DNA of 38,438 nt from Candidatus Saccharimonadota bacterium (GCA_016219345.1 JACRNE010000017.1:1-38438); one strand, 5' to 3'. Positions 7,306 through 16,140 are shown, counted from the first letter of the stretch. Made by a program: numbers and translations. Notes: a model not told the origin generated them from the sequence alone.

Positions 7306-8169
7306 TTAAATATTCAGGATTATTAGACCTATGGTGCCTATTATTGCTGATAGAATTTTTAGCCAGAGCCACTGCTTTTCCTTCAAAAATATATAAGCAG
7401 CTAGGACCACAGAAACAGCCGTGAAACTTGATGCCGCTGATACCAGCGACACATTAGTAGTTACTTTTAGGGCACTGACAAAAAATACACCCTTAAATGT
7501 ATTGGTTAGTGCATACCAGATTACGTGGTTGAAATTCTTCTTAGCAAATATTAAATTCAAATTTTTTCGCTCCGGCCATGCGAGCAACACCATCCATAAA
7601 GTTTGCGCCCCCCAGCCATAAACAAGATAAGCTCCGTAATCTATCCTTGTCAGCATCCACCTTTCGAACACGATTCCAAGACCTAATATCACCACGGATA
7701 GAAGAGCAAACATAACTCCTACAGAATTACTCCTGTGTTTTCCGCTTAAATTCGGCAGTGTTACCAAAAAGGCTGAGAGAATAATTATTATAGCCCCAAG
7801 CAGCTGAAGCCCTGATAAACTTTCGCTCAAAAGTACAGTAGCAGCAATAATGGTTACTATTGGTGCAATGTTGTTCAATATTGTGTAGTGACCTGCGTCA
7901 ATATCTCTGTTTGCTCTAAATGCCAAAACCATCACTAATGGAAAAGCCAAACTGCCTAACATGGTAAAAATAAAGTTAGTCCATCCTATAGACAGGTCGG
8001 GTGAGCTAAAAGCAGCTATAATCAGGCCGACAGGATACAAAGTACCTAGAAAGAAAAAAGCGTTGATGAGCCTGTTATGCTCCGATAGGGATTGGGCTAG
8101 GGTTCTACGAAGCAAAAACGATGCCGTCGCAAAAACTAAATATCCAAATACAAAAATCTGCCAAGTCAT
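7306..8169 (-). CDS. EamA/DMT-family permease
   Basis: About 287 residues, nearly all hydrophobic, with roughly ten membrane helices arranged as two five-helix repeats. Typical EamA features are the internal pair of segments ending NNIAPIVTIIAATVLLSESLSG (first repeat) and SAASSFTAVSVVLAAYIFLKEKQWLWLK (second repeat), where the ...E.L...G motif recurs. Such proteins export amino acids or other metabolites. The frame extends upstream to 8355, but those 62 residues look non-coding and overlap the divergent gene. The start at 8169 is supported by the extended -10 TGGTATAGT ending exactly 6 nt before the ATG, meaning a leaderless message. Confidence 0.88.
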   Translation of the reverse strand: MTWQIFVFGYLVFATASFLLRRTLAQSLSEHNRLINAFFFLGTLYPVGLIIAAFSSPDLSIGWTNFIFTMLGSLAFPLVMVLAFRANRDIDAGHYTILNNIAPIVTIIAATVLLSESLSGLQLLGAIIIILSAFLVTLPNLSGKHRSNSVGVMFALLSVVILGLGIVFERWMLTRIDYGAYLVYGWGAQTLWMVLLAWPERKNLNLIFAKKNFNHVIWYALTNTFKGVFFVSALKVTTNVSLVSAASSFTAVSVVLAAYIFLKEKQWLWLKILSAIIGTIGLIILNI

Positions 8170-8175
8170 GAAACA

Positions 8176-8199
8176 ACTATACCAATACTCATGTATAAT
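8176..8199. promoter_or_regulatory. Compact divergent promoter with two leaderless starts
   Basis: On the minus strand TGGTATAGT (hexamer 8176-8181) lies 6 nt before the EamA ATG at 8169. On the plus strand TATAAT (8194-8199) lies 10 nt before ATG 8210 of the phosphatase gene. Both divergent genes are therefore driven from about 40 bp, with transcript starts at or within a few nt of the start codons. Confidence 0.6.
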
Positions 8200-8209
8200 G
8201 CCATCAAAG

Positions 8210-8974
8210 ATGTTTGACAAAGAACTCCAGGTCGCGAAAGATATTGCCCTAATGGCCGGCAAGATAATGCTTGAGTATTTTGATGGCGACCAACAAAAAG
8301 AACATAAAGATGACGGCACCGATGTAACTATTGCTGATAAAAAAATCAATAGCATGGCTATCGAGGAGCTTACAAAGCATTTTGATTACGGAATAGTCGG
8401 CGAAGAGGAAAGCACAGCAGAATACGGCGACGGTTATAGGTGGTTCTGCGACCCTATAGATGGCACCAAAGCCTTTGTCATGGGAGTTCCAACCTCAATG
8501 TTTTCTCTTGGTTTAGTTATAGATGGCCAGCCAGTCCTTGGGGTTGCCTATAGCCCTTTTCTGGATAAGCTGTACTACGGAGTTAGGGGAAATGGAAGCT
8601 ACTGTAATGATAAGAAGCTCCAAGTATCAAAGGAAAGTGGCCTTGAGGGTAATTTTGTAGCTATAACCAGCCATCTAGAAGATGTCATGCAAGATCCAAT
8701 ATATGTAGAAAATTTAATCAAAATGGGCGCTAGACCAAACTCATTTTGTGGAGCTGTTTACAAAGGCTGTCTAGTTGCCTCTGGAAAGTTCGTTGGCTAC
8801 TCCGAACCCGGGACACATGCTCACGATGTAGCCGCCATACAAGTAATTATTGAAGAAGCTGGCGGAAAAGTAACGGGTCTTGACGGCAAGCCTTTCGACT
8901 ACACAAAGCCATTTCGCGGCGTTATAGCCTCCAACGAAATCGTCCACGAAGAGATATTAAGGGCATTAAAATAA
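8210..8974 (+). CDS. Inositol monophosphatase-family phosphatase
   Basis: About 254 residues. Signature motifs of the Mg2+-dependent IMPase/CysQ/HisN superfamily are all present: VGEEEST (metal-binding Glu), WFCDPIDGTKAFVMG (the DPIDGT loop with metal-binding Asp residues and the catalytic Thr), and HAHDVAAIQVIIEEAGGKV (C-terminal metal Asp). Substrate could be an inositol phosphate, 3'-phosphoadenosine-5'-phosphate or histidinol phosphate; sequence does not separate these. The frame is open from 7961, but upstream codons overlap the EamA gene. ATG 8198 lies inside the -10 TATAAT, so ATG 8210 is the likely leaderless start. The stop codon directly abuts the stop of the convergent gene. Confidence 0.9.
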   Translation: MFDKELQVAKDIALMAGKIMLEYFDGDQQKEHKDDGTDVTIADKKINSMAIEELTKHFDYGIVGEEESTAEYGDGYRWFCDPIDGTKAFVMGVPTSMFSLGLVIDGQPVLGVAYSPFLDKLYYGVRGNGSYCNDKKLQVSKESGLEGNFVAITSHLEDVMQDPIYVENLIKMGARPNSFCGAVYKGCLVASGKFVGYSEPGTHAHDVAAIQVIIEEAGGKVTGLDGKPFDYTKPFRGVIASNEIVHEEILRALK

Positions 8975-9835
8975 TTACTTGAGCTTAAGGCTTTTTATTA
9001 TTTCAATAGCCGTTATATAGGCTTCCTGAGTTTTGTACTCATTCACTGACAAAATGTTTGTAGCTAGATTTTCCGTTTGATCAGACGAACTAAAACCACC
9101 GGTTATAAGATAAGCGTCGATTTCTTTTGCAAAATTAGGTCCTAGAGTATCACCTTTTTTTAGATCAAAATTTCCCTGAACTACAAAGTAGGCAAAGTTA
9201 TCAGGAGTATCTAGTCCAAAATCTGTTAAAAAAGTCTCCGTGCGCTGACCCGTAGCCGGCTCAGAGTATGTAATTTTTTCAGACGGTGCCACTGCATAGC
9301 CCCTGCCTAGATACTTACCATCAGAATCAGTTGCACCCTTCTTTATATATATTTTGAAGAATCCATCTTTTTCCATGCCATTATTTTGCTTGTATTTAAA
9401 ATCCGGAGACTTAACTATGATCGCATCATTTACTTCGTTCACAGTCCAAGAGCTAGGATGCTTAAAGCTAATGCGTAAAAAATCACTTTTATACTCTTCT
9501 GTTAAGCTTGCGTCCCCAAGCCCTTGGCTGTTGTTTGATTGGGTTGTCTGCTCAGTAGTTTGCTCAGGTTGAGTCGAATTTGCTGTTTCGTTTTTTGATG
9601 GGACTAATTTCCAGACAGCAAAACCTATTGTTATAGCAAACAATATTAGCCCAAGAACAAACAGTATCTTCTTCGGAATTTTTTTTGGTTTCTTAGTTTT
9701 AAACTGGGGAGTCGCTTCATGATGATCTTCGCCAGGTAGATTCATTTGTTCATTATCGACATAATTCTCATCGTAGTTAATCTCTAAATCAACTTTTTGT
9801 TTATCACCTGTTTCTATAGATTCATCTTCTGGCAT
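8975..9835 (-). CDS. Single-pass membrane protein with extracytoplasmic domain, unknown function
   Basis: 286 residues. The first 55 residues are acidic and then basic (KTKKPKKIPKK), followed by one membrane helix (about 56-74, ILFVLGLILFAITIGFAVW). A low-complexity Ser/Thr/Gln linker (about 80-105, QPEQTTEQTTQSNN) leads to a folded outer domain of about 170 residues starting at FLRISFKHPSSWTV. That opening resembles PsbP-like or lipoprotein outer domains, but I cannot assign a family. GAGGTGG lies about 6 nt before the ATG. It lies downstream of the trp operon on the same strand after a 68-nt gap, probably as a separate unit. Confidence 0.72.
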   Translation of the reverse strand: MPEDESIETGDKQKVDLEINYDENYVDNEQMNLPGEDHHEATPQFKTKKPKKIPKKILFVLGLILFAITIGFAVWKLVPSKNETANSTQPEQTTEQTTQSNNSQGLGDASLTEEYKSDFLRISFKHPSSWTVNEVNDAIIVKSPDFKYKQNNGMEKDGFFKIYIKKGATDSDGKYLGRGYAVAPSEKITYSEPATGQRTETFLTDFGLDTPDNFAYFVVQGNFDLKKGDTLGPNFAKEIDAYLITGGFSSSDQTENLATNILSVNEYKTQEAYITAIEIIKSLKLK

Positions 9836-9903
9836 AAATCCACCTCAATTATGTTAAGAGTATTATGCTCCTGCAAAGTCGCTTATGCAACCAAGCAGGG
9901 AAT

Positions 9904-12105
9904 TCAACCTATGATTTTAGCGAATTCTCTAATTTTGGCTTGATCCACCTGACCATCTGTTTCTATGCCGCTGGCTGTATCAAAACCTAGCGGCTTTTTG
10001 ATGATTTGCAAATTTTTTGCAATTTCTACCGTAATTCCTCCGGCTATAAGACTTGGCTCATTTTCAGAAATTTTTGAATGATCAAATGTTCTTCCACTGC
10101 CAGGTTGTTCATTATCCATAATTCCTAGAAATGCTTCTTTAGGCTTAATCTGCCCCAGCTTAATTGTTTTTATGATCGGCAGATCATACTCCTTTAGATC
10201 AGTTTCATCGCCTGAAAGCTGAACTGCCTTAACGCCGGTTTCCCTAGCAATTTTGTTTACTTCGTCTGGAGACTGGTTCTCAAAAACACCTACAGGAATT
10301 GGGTTTTTACATTGAGCTACAATTTTATTAGCAGTTTTAATGTCAACCTTTCGATTACTTCTGGGGACAAAATTTATACCAATCATGTCAACGCCCAATT
10401 TTTCGCATAATTTCGCATCTTCTCCGCTGCGAATACCGCAGAGTTTTAGAAGTGTCTTCCCTCTCAGCTCTTTTATTTTTAGGGACGGAAAAGGATGCTT
10501 CATCAAAACCGTGCCTACCAAAGCTCCGTCAGCACCCTTTGGAATATCTCGGAGATTTTCAATGCCACTTTCGGCAACAACAATAGTGTTTTTTGGTATT
10601 AAACTTTTTAATTGAGAGAAGATGTCCGGACTGATTGAAAAATCATGTAAATTCCGTGAGTTTATACCAACAATCTTGGGTTTTATAGGTAGAACTTTCT
10701 TGAGCTCTGATTTATTATGGACTTCCACCAGAACCTGCAAGCCAACTGACTGAGCATACTTATAAAGTCGGTTTAGATCTGCTTCATCCAAAACTGCCGC
10801 TATTAAAAGAATCATATCCGCCCCGGAATTTTTAGCAGCATCTATATGTTCTTTGCTGATAATAAAATCTTTGCAAAGGATGGGAATGCTTACAGCCTCT
10901 CTAATTTTTTCTATGTCATCAAAACTTCCGCCAAAATATTTTGGTTCTGTTAACACACTTATGGCTGCTGCACCGGCCGATTCATAAATTTTTGCTTGAG
11001 CAACTACATCTATATCGCTAACAATGTTTTGCTCACTTGGACTTTTCCTTTTAATTTCGGCTATCAGCCCACCTTTGTATTTTATTGGCTTGTGAGTTAG
11101 TGATTTTATTTTAGAAAAATCACGTTTTTTTGTCTGATCTATAATTTTTTTTAGAACACTGGGTTTTTTGTAGTCTTCTAAAGTCTCATATGCTTTTTGG
11201 GACTCTAAAACTTGCTTAGCCATCCTATAAGCATTTTTCAAATCGTCCGTTTTATCGACTAGATGAAGTGCTAGAGCGGTATTAACAAGTACTAAATCGG
11301 TTTTTCTTGATTTATCCTGGCCTTTCAATATTGAAAGAGCAATCTCGACATTCTGATCGGCCGATCCGCCAGATATTTCTGTAAAGCTTTTTATGGGTTT
11401 TACGCCAAAATCTTTCGGCTCTAAAATATATTCCTTGATCCGACCATCCTTGAGCTCAAACACATTTGTCGGTCCACTAAGAGTTACGTCGTCTAGCCCA
11501 TCACAGCCAGTTACAGCAATTACTCTGTCTTTACCTAGTTCCTTTGCTGCTTCGATTATTATCTTAGCGTTTTCAATATTCGATGTTCCGATAATCTGTT
11601 TTTTTGCATTTATTGGACTAAGTAGGGGCCCTAAAATATTAAAGAAAGTCGGCTTGCTTAGCTCTGCCCTGACTGGTGCAAAGTGACGCATTATTGGGTG
11701 GAAGCTTCTGGCATAAAGAAAGGCCAAGTCATTTTCCCTGAAACGTAGCTGAAGCTCCCCTGTAGATAAATTTGTCGGTACATCAAGCGCTGCCAGTAAA
11801 TCAAAGCTGCCAAAACGCCCGCTGGCGGCATTGTTTCCATGCTTAGCTACAGGCACACGCAAAGCAGCCAGGAGAAATGCGCTTATAGTGCTGGTATTTA
11901 TCCTGTCCAGTCCCGAACCGCCAGTGCCACAAATGTCTATAGCACCAGGTAGATTTGGCACTTCAGGCATTTGCCTATAAAGGTAGCGGACTGCTTCTGC
12001 TAATTCTTGTGGTGTGCCAAAAGGATTATTCTCGAGATATTTTTTTTGTTCTTCGAGAGATAATTTGCCTGAAATCGTAGCTTCTAAAAATTCTCTTATA
12101 GTCAT
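9904..12105 (-). CDS. trpDCF: TrpD-TrpC-TrpF trifunctional fusion
   Basis: 733 residues joining three consecutive tryptophan enzymes. Anthranilate phosphoribosyltransferase occupies about 1-325 (DICGTGGSGLDRINTST; HGNNAASGRFGS in place of the usual HGNR; HPIMRHFAPVRAEL; FNILGPLLSP). Indole-3-glycerol-phosphate synthase is about 335-545 (EIKRKSPS with catalytic Lys352, CKDFII, VEVH, GINSRNL, AESGI). Phosphoribosylanthranilate isomerase is about 551-733 (LCGI with catalytic Cys556, VGVFEN, AGGITVEIA, GFDTASGIET with Asp709). The product is indole-glycerol phosphate. It overlaps trpG by 4 nt. A three-way D-C-F fusion is unusual; TrpC-TrpF fusions alone are common. The TrpD active site shows the HGNR-to-HGNN change, otherwise intact. 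TrpA and TrpB are not encoded in the window. Confidence 0.95.
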   Translation of the reverse strand: MTIREFLEATISGKLSLEEQKKYLENNPFGTPQELAEAVRYLYRQMPEVPNLPGAIDICGTGGSGLDRINTSTISAFLLAALRVPVAKHGNNAASGRFGSFDLLAALDVPTNLSTGELQLRFRENDLAFLYARSFHPIMRHFAPVRAELSKPTFFNILGPLLSPINAKKQIIGTSNIENAKIIIEAAKELGKDRVIAVTGCDGLDDVTLSGPTNVFELKDGRIKEYILEPKDFGVKPIKSFTEISGGSADQNVEIALSILKGQDKSRKTDLVLVNTALALHLVDKTDDLKNAYRMAKQVLESQKAYETLEDYKKPSVLKKIIDQTKKRDFSKIKSLTHKPIKYKGGLIAEIKRKSPSEQNIVSDIDVVAQAKIYESAGAAAISVLTEPKYFGGSFDDIEKIREAVSIPILCKDFIISKEHIDAAKNSGADMILLIAAVLDEADLNRLYKYAQSVGLQVLVEVHNKSELKKVLPIKPKIVGINSRNLHDFSISPDIFSQLKSLIPKNTIVVAESGIENLRDIPKGADGALVGTVLMKHPFPSLKIKELRGKTLLKLCGIRSGEDAKLCEKLGVDMIGINFVPRSNRKVDIKTANKIVAQCKNPIPVGVFENQSPDEVNKIARETGVKAVQLSGDETDLKEYDLPIIKTIKLGQIKPKEAFLGIMDNEQPGSGRTFDHSKISENEPSLIAGGITVEIAKNLQIIKKPLGFDTASGIETDGQVDQAKIREFAKIIG

Positions 12106-12740
12106 TTGCTGGCCTCTATAATTTTCACAAAATTTTTTGCCAATTTATCTCCCAAGTCCGTGGCAAAACTTTCTGGGTGAAACTGAACACCGTGGATGGG
12201 ATACTTTTTATGTCTTATCCCCATAATCTCCCTACCGTTCTGCTGTACTGTTGCACTTAATGGATCTATCTCTGCTGTTATGACTAAATCGTCGCTTATA
12301 TCTTTTTTTGTATCTATCATTAAGCTGTGATATCGCATAACCTCTGTGCCGCTTGGCATGCCTTCAAACATACCTTCAGACTCTATGACTTCTAGCCTGG
12401 AGGTTTTGCCGTGCTGCGGAACCGCTGCTTGTTTGAGGTGAGCACCAAATGTAGTAGCTATGCCCTGAAAACCTAAACAAACGCCCAAAATAGGCAATCC
12501 GCTGGTTCCGAACTTTTTGATCACTAAAGTATTTTGTCCAAAATATTCTTCGTCCGTCGGATCACCTGGGCCGGGGCTAATTATCACCCCGTCGTATTCA
12601 CCTTTTTCTATTTTGCTGAGTGGTACTTCATCATTCCTGACAACATCCGCATCAACACCCGGAATTTCCGCAAACAAATGAATCAGGTTATAGGTAAAGC
12701 TATCATAGTTATCAATTATTAAAATTCTAATAGATTTCAT
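12102..12740 (-). CDS. trpG: Anthranilate synthase glutamine amidotransferase subunit TrpG
   Basis: 212 residues of the class I glutamine amidotransferase family. It begins ILIIDNYDSFTYNL, has the oxyanion stretch ISPGPGDP, the nucleophile elbow GVCLGFQ (catalytic Cys), and the His-Glu pair in GVQFHPES. It supplies ammonia from glutamine to TrpE. Stop and start codons overlap its neighbours on both sides (4 nt with trpE upstream, 4 nt with trpDCF downstream), showing translational coupling. PabA would look similar, but the trp operon context decides for TrpG. Confidence 0.95.
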   Translation of the reverse strand: MKSIRILIIDNYDSFTYNLIHLFAEIPGVDADVVRNDEVPLSKIEKGEYDGVIISPGPGDPTDEEYFGQNTLVIKKFGTSGLPILGVCLGFQGIATTFGAHLKQAAVPQHGKTSRLEVIESEGMFEGMPSGTEVMRYHSLMIDTKKDISDDLVITAEIDPLSATVQQNGREIMGIRHKKYPIHGVQFHPESFATDLGDKLAKNFVKIIEASK

Positions 12741-14104
12741 GGCGTAACGTCCTTAATAGTCTGTTCTAGGCCAGCTAATTTTGCAATAACTTCTTTGTAT
12801 TCGCGTGGAGGCATAGAGTCATAGACTATGCCCGCGCAGGCTTGTGTGTAACACTTGTCACCCGAACAGAATAGACTTCGGATAGGCATCGCAAAAGCGC
12901 AGTCACCATTTAGGCTGAACCGACCGACCGCTCCGCCATATGGGCCCCTAGGTGTTTTCTCATTGCGGGCAATTATTTTCATTGTTTCCACTTTCGGTGC
13001 GCCGGTTAAAACACCACAAGGCATTATGCTAGCCAATAAATCGAAGCTGTCTTTATCATCTCTAAGCTCACCGGTTATGTCGCTTACAATGTGTTGTACA
13101 AATTTAAATTTCATCAGATGCATTAGGTCATTAATTTTTACTGTACCAGGCTTGCAGACCTTAGAGATATCATTTCTATGCATATCGACAAGCATGGCGT
13201 GCTCTGCAATTTCTTTAGGATCTTTTAGCAGTTTTCCTGACAGCAAGTCATCCTCTGCTTTGCTTGAGCCACGACCGATAGTACCTGCAGCTGGAGTTGT
13301 CAGGACTTTTCCAGATATTGAGCTAACCACCAGCTCCGGACTGGACCCAAAAACCTCACGGGCTCCGAATTTTACGTAAAACATATACGGACTTGGATTA
13401 ACGTCTCTGAGCTTTAGATAAGCTGCAAATTTATCACCCTTGATCTCGTAATCAGACCTTATACCTACCTCGGCCTGGAACGTATTGCCTTTTCTAATCT
13501 CAACAAGTGTATCTTCAACGATTTTTTCATACTCCTCACGCACAATATTGTGTCCAACTTTTTTAACATAATCGAGTTTTTTCGGTAGATTGACTTCGGC
13601 GAGTTTATTTATTAAATCTACTACGAGGCTGCTCCTGTCCTCGGCGTATGTGTAGTATTCCAATTCAGACGTTTTGCTATCGTAAATGAGGCCATCCATA
13701 TAAAGCCCGAGTTCGAAATTCGGAAAATCTTCGTGCTCTGGCAGATCCAGCGCTGGCTCAAAATAATTTGCAGACTCATAGGAGAAATATCCAACCAAGC
13801 CTCCTCTATAAGTACTAGACTTGGGAAGATTTGGTAAATACTTTTTAAGTTCTTGGTAAGGATTTTCTGTTTTTATAGCTGAAATTTTAAAATTCTTGCT
13901 AACAAATAATTTGTTTTTTTGTGAATAGAAAATGGCTTTCGGGTCAAACCCAAATGTATAGTAACGTTCTTGTTTTTTTGGGATAGATAACGATTCAAAT
14001 AAATAAGTGTTTGAAAAATTCTGACGGATTAAATAAAAAAGCTTTAGATAGTCGACACCATCTGGAAGCTTAATTTTAGTTAATTTTGGTTCTGGCTTAG
14101 TCAT
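12737..14104 (-). CDS. trpE: Anthranilate synthase component I TrpE
   Basis: 455 residues of the chorismate-utilising family. Core motifs: SSPELVV, TTPAAGTIGRG (Ala at the position that is Lys in the PabB PIKGT motif, so anthranilate rather than aminodeoxychorismate synthase), EIAEHAMLVDMHRND, PCGVLTGAPKVETMKII, GGAVGRFSLNG and QACAGIVYDSMPPREY. The N-terminal LFESLSIPKKQERYYTFGF keeps the L-ES element used by tryptophan for feedback inhibition. It overlaps the TrpR-like gene by 8 nt and trpG by 4 nt. It converts chorismate plus ammonia to anthranilate. Confidence 0.95.
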   Translation of the reverse strand: MTKPEPKLTKIKLPDGVDYLKLFYLIRQNFSNTYLFESLSIPKKQERYYTFGFDPKAIFYSQKNKLFVSKNFKISAIKTENPYQELKKYLPNLPKSSTYRGGLVGYFSYESANYFEPALDLPEHEDFPNFELGLYMDGLIYDSKTSELEYYTYAEDRSSLVVDLINKLAEVNLPKKLDYVKKVGHNIVREEYEKIVEDTLVEIRKGNTFQAEVGIRSDYEIKGDKFAAYLKLRDVNPSPYMFYVKFGAREVFGSSPELVVSSISGKVLTTPAAGTIGRGSSKAEDDLLSGKLLKDPKEIAEHAMLVDMHRNDISKVCKPGTVKINDLMHLMKFKFVQHIVSDITGELRDDKDSFDLLASIMPCGVLTGAPKVETMKIIARNEKTPRGPYGGAVGRFSLNGDCAFAMPIRSLFCSGDKCYTQACAGIVYDSMPPREYKEVIAKLAGLEQTIKDVTP

Positions 14105-14366
14105 ACTTTAAAGCTTTTGATACACCGGGTTTACCGTACTTTAACTCCTTGCTTCCCCTGCTTACAGTAGCTAAGCTAACATCCAGTCTTCTCGCTATAT
14201 CTCTCTGACTTTCACCTGACTTAAGAGCTTTGAATATTTGTAATCTAATGGCTAGCTCTTCTCTTTCGGCGGGCGTTAGAATATTAGACAAGACATCAGA
14301 CATGGCTTTATCCGTTGATATTTCAGACAAAAACCTCAAAAGCTCCTGATCATACTTATTTTTCAT
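14097..14366 (-). CDS. trpR: TrpR-family repressor, first gene of the trp operon
   Basis: About 89 residues. LTPAEREELAIRLQIFKALKSG then ESQRDIARRLDVSLATVSRG with SKELKYG aligns over the whole DNA-binding core with E. coli TrpR (LTPDEREALGTRVRIV ... [24 protein letters not shown]) and with YerC/YecD proteins. YerC relatives are often unlinked to trp genes, but here the gene heads trpE-trpG-trpDCF and overlaps trpE by 8 nt, which supports true tryptophan-responsive repression. The frame opens at 14378, but that ATG lies inside the -10 TATAAT; ATG 14366 gives a near-leaderless start. A TrpR-operator-like palindrome covers the -35. Confidence 0.88.
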   Translation of the reverse strand: MKNKYDQELLRFLSEISTDKAMSDVLSNILTPAEREELAIRLQIFKALKSGESQRDIARRLDVSLATVSRGSKELKYGKPGVSKALKYD

Positions 14367-14376
14367 AACAATAAGC

Positions 14377-14411
14377 ATTATATATGTTTTAGCGTACTAT
14401 TACAATAGAAC
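14377..14411 (-). promoter_or_regulatory. trp operon promoter with TrpR-operator-like palindrome
   Basis: On the minus strand TTGTAA (-35, 14405-14400), a 17-bp spacer and TATAAT (-10, 14382-14377) precede ATG 14366, so the leader is only about 4 nt. GTACTATTACAATAGAAC (14394-14411, plus strand) is an imperfect 18-bp palindrome (14 of 18 positions symmetric) that matches the E. coli trp operator GTACTAGTTAACTAGTAC at 13 of 18 positions and overlaps the -35. There is no room for a leader-peptide attenuator. Confidence 0.6.
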
Positions 14412-14430
14412 GTATGAAAGGAGTTAGTGT

Positions 14431-16047
14431 TTAATGTGCAAAAAATCCACGAGATAATGAATCAGGCATAGTTACAAATGAGACCTTATATTTTTTAAGG
14501 GCTTCTATAACCTCGTTATCTCTTATTGAGCCTCTTGATGCGATGATCCCAGATATACCAGCCTTAGCTAAAAGTTCAGCTCCGTCGGGAAAAGGGAAAA
14601 AACTATCGCTGTAAGCGGATGCTCCCTTAAGTTCATGTCCAGCATTATTTGCTCTCATTATTGCTAATTCTGCTGATGTGACGCGATCCTGCTGGCCTAC
14701 GCCATTTGAAATAAGCATTCCATCTTTAACTATCGAAATGGTATTGCTGTTGCTGGTAGATCCTATGCCCCATGCCATTATCATGTCTCTCTTCTGTTGT
14801 TCGGTTGCCTTCTCTCCTGACCACTGTATCTCAGGATGATTAAAGTCATACACGAAAGTATAGTTATCTTGTTTTAAACGACCACCACGCACATGTCTTA
14901 CTCGCTGTGTTTTGTCTATAGAGTTTTCGCCAAGATCCCTTAGCACAGGATTTAAAAATACTCTGAGCTTACCATTCTTTCTCGAGACTATCTCAAGTGC
15001 TTCTTTATCAATTTCAGGAGCCATAACTATATCCAAGATGCGTTTACCTTTTTCCATCTTGTAGGTCATTATTGTTTCAGCAATTTCTGCTGTGATCGGA
15101 AAATTAACTATTATTGAACCACCGAAAATCGCTCTTTGGTCACCGTCTAGCATCTTCTTAATAGCTTTAACTGGATTATCATCTACGGCTGCACCGCACA
15201 AGTTGCCGTGCTTCGCCCCTAGTGCCAAAGGTGGAACTTTTTTAAAATTGCGCTCAAACCCAGCGGCCACGTGAGCGGCTGATTGAAGCATTCTGTCTAC
15301 ATCTGTGTAGTTGTTGTAACTAAGTGGCTTGCCTTGCACCAAATCAAATTTTCCAATTCCTAGCGGATCTTCTATGTGTCTTGATACGAACAGGCCGCCT
15401 CCCTGCTGCCAGGGGTTCTCGCCATAAGTCGTAGCTGCTATCCGCTCGCTGATCAAGCCAGTAACTTCGCCGTCTCCTAGGTAGTTAGCGGAATCTATCA
15501 TGTATTCGGCTACGTCGTATTCTGCAACGGCTGCGAGTTTCTTAAGATATTTATCTTTATCTGGCTGTCCAGCTTTAAGCCACTCTATAACCTTAGGACG
15601 CTGCGAGGCTCTTGATAATACAATCCTTCTGCCTTTGGCGGCGGCATGAAGTAAGGTTGGCCCACCGACATCAGTTTTTTCAATTACTGATTCTTCGGTA
15701 CTTTTCGGATCTCTAACCTCTGTGCTTAATGGATACATATCAACGCACACTAGATCTATTCTAGGTATGCCGAGATCTTCTAGTTCTTTAGAGTGTTTTT
15801 TGCTGTCATCGGCAAGAATACCAGCGTAAATTTCTCTAGATAGTGTGACTACCCTGTGACCGAGTATCTCGCCACCTTTACTTAGCTCGGTGATGTCAGT
15901 TACTTTAACGCCTGCTTTTTTGATAGTTGAAGCGGTCCCGCCAGATGCGTAAATTTTCCAGCCCATATCTGATAGATCACGAGCAAACTGCTCGATACCA
16001 GTTTTATCGAAAACAGAAATCAACGCAACGCCACCGTTATTAGTCAT
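14431..16047 (-). CDS. purH: Bifunctional AICAR transformylase/IMP cyclohydrolase PurH
   Basis: 538 residues, full family length. The N-terminal MGS-like IMP cyclohydrolase domain (about 1-190) has ALISVFDKTGI, YASGGTAS, GHRVVTLSREIYAGILAD and DVGGPTLLHAAAKG. The transformylase domain has TYGENPWQQ, QGKPLSYNNYTD, AKHGNLCGAA (Lys279-His280, the catalytic pair; usual motif KHxNPCG) and SDSFFPFPDGAEL near the C-terminus ending with GFFAH. It catalyses the last two steps of purine synthesis using formyl-tetrahydrofolate. GGAG lies 8 nt before the ATG. No other pur gene is nearby. Several conserved blocks are worn (NLCG for NPCG, missing the Asn-Arg of the G-x-x-x-x-NR block), so it is a divergent member. 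Confidence 0.92.
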   Translation of the reverse strand: MTNNGGVALISVFDKTGIEQFARDLSDMGWKIYASGGTASTIKKAGVKVTDITELSKGGEILGHRVVTLSREIYAGILADDSKKHSKELEDLGIPRIDLVCVDMYPLSTEVRDPKSTEESVIEKTDVGGPTLLHAAAKGRRIVLSRASQRPKVIEWLKAGQPDKDKYLKKLAAVAEYDVAEYMIDSANYLGDGEVTGLISERIAATTYGENPWQQGGGLFVSRHIEDPLGIGKFDLVQGKPLSYNNYTDVDRMLQSAAHVAAGFERNFKKVPPLALGAKHGNLCGAAVDDNPVKAIKKMLDGDQRAIFGGSIIVNFPITAEIAETIMTYKMEKGKRILDIVMAPEIDKEALEIVSRKNGKLRVFLNPVLRDLGENSIDKTQRVRHVRGGRLKQDNYTFVYDFNHPEIQWSGEKATEQQKRDMIMAWGIGSTSNSNTISIVKDGMLISNGVGQQDRVTSAELAIMRANNAGHELKGASAYSDSFFPFPDGAELLAKAGISGIIASRGSIRDNEVIEALKKYKVSFVTMPDSLSRGFFAH

Positions 16048-16140
16048 TTTTTCTCCAAAAAATATAAATTGCCTCGAGTATTCTACACTGTTATTAACAA
16101 TTAATAAACTTTACTTTTATGATTTATACTTAGATGCATT

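Noticed and set aside
7961-8209. Upstream extension of the phosphatase frame
   Set aside because: Antisense to the EamA gene, and the promoter TATAAT lies downstream of it; the residues do not look like the family.
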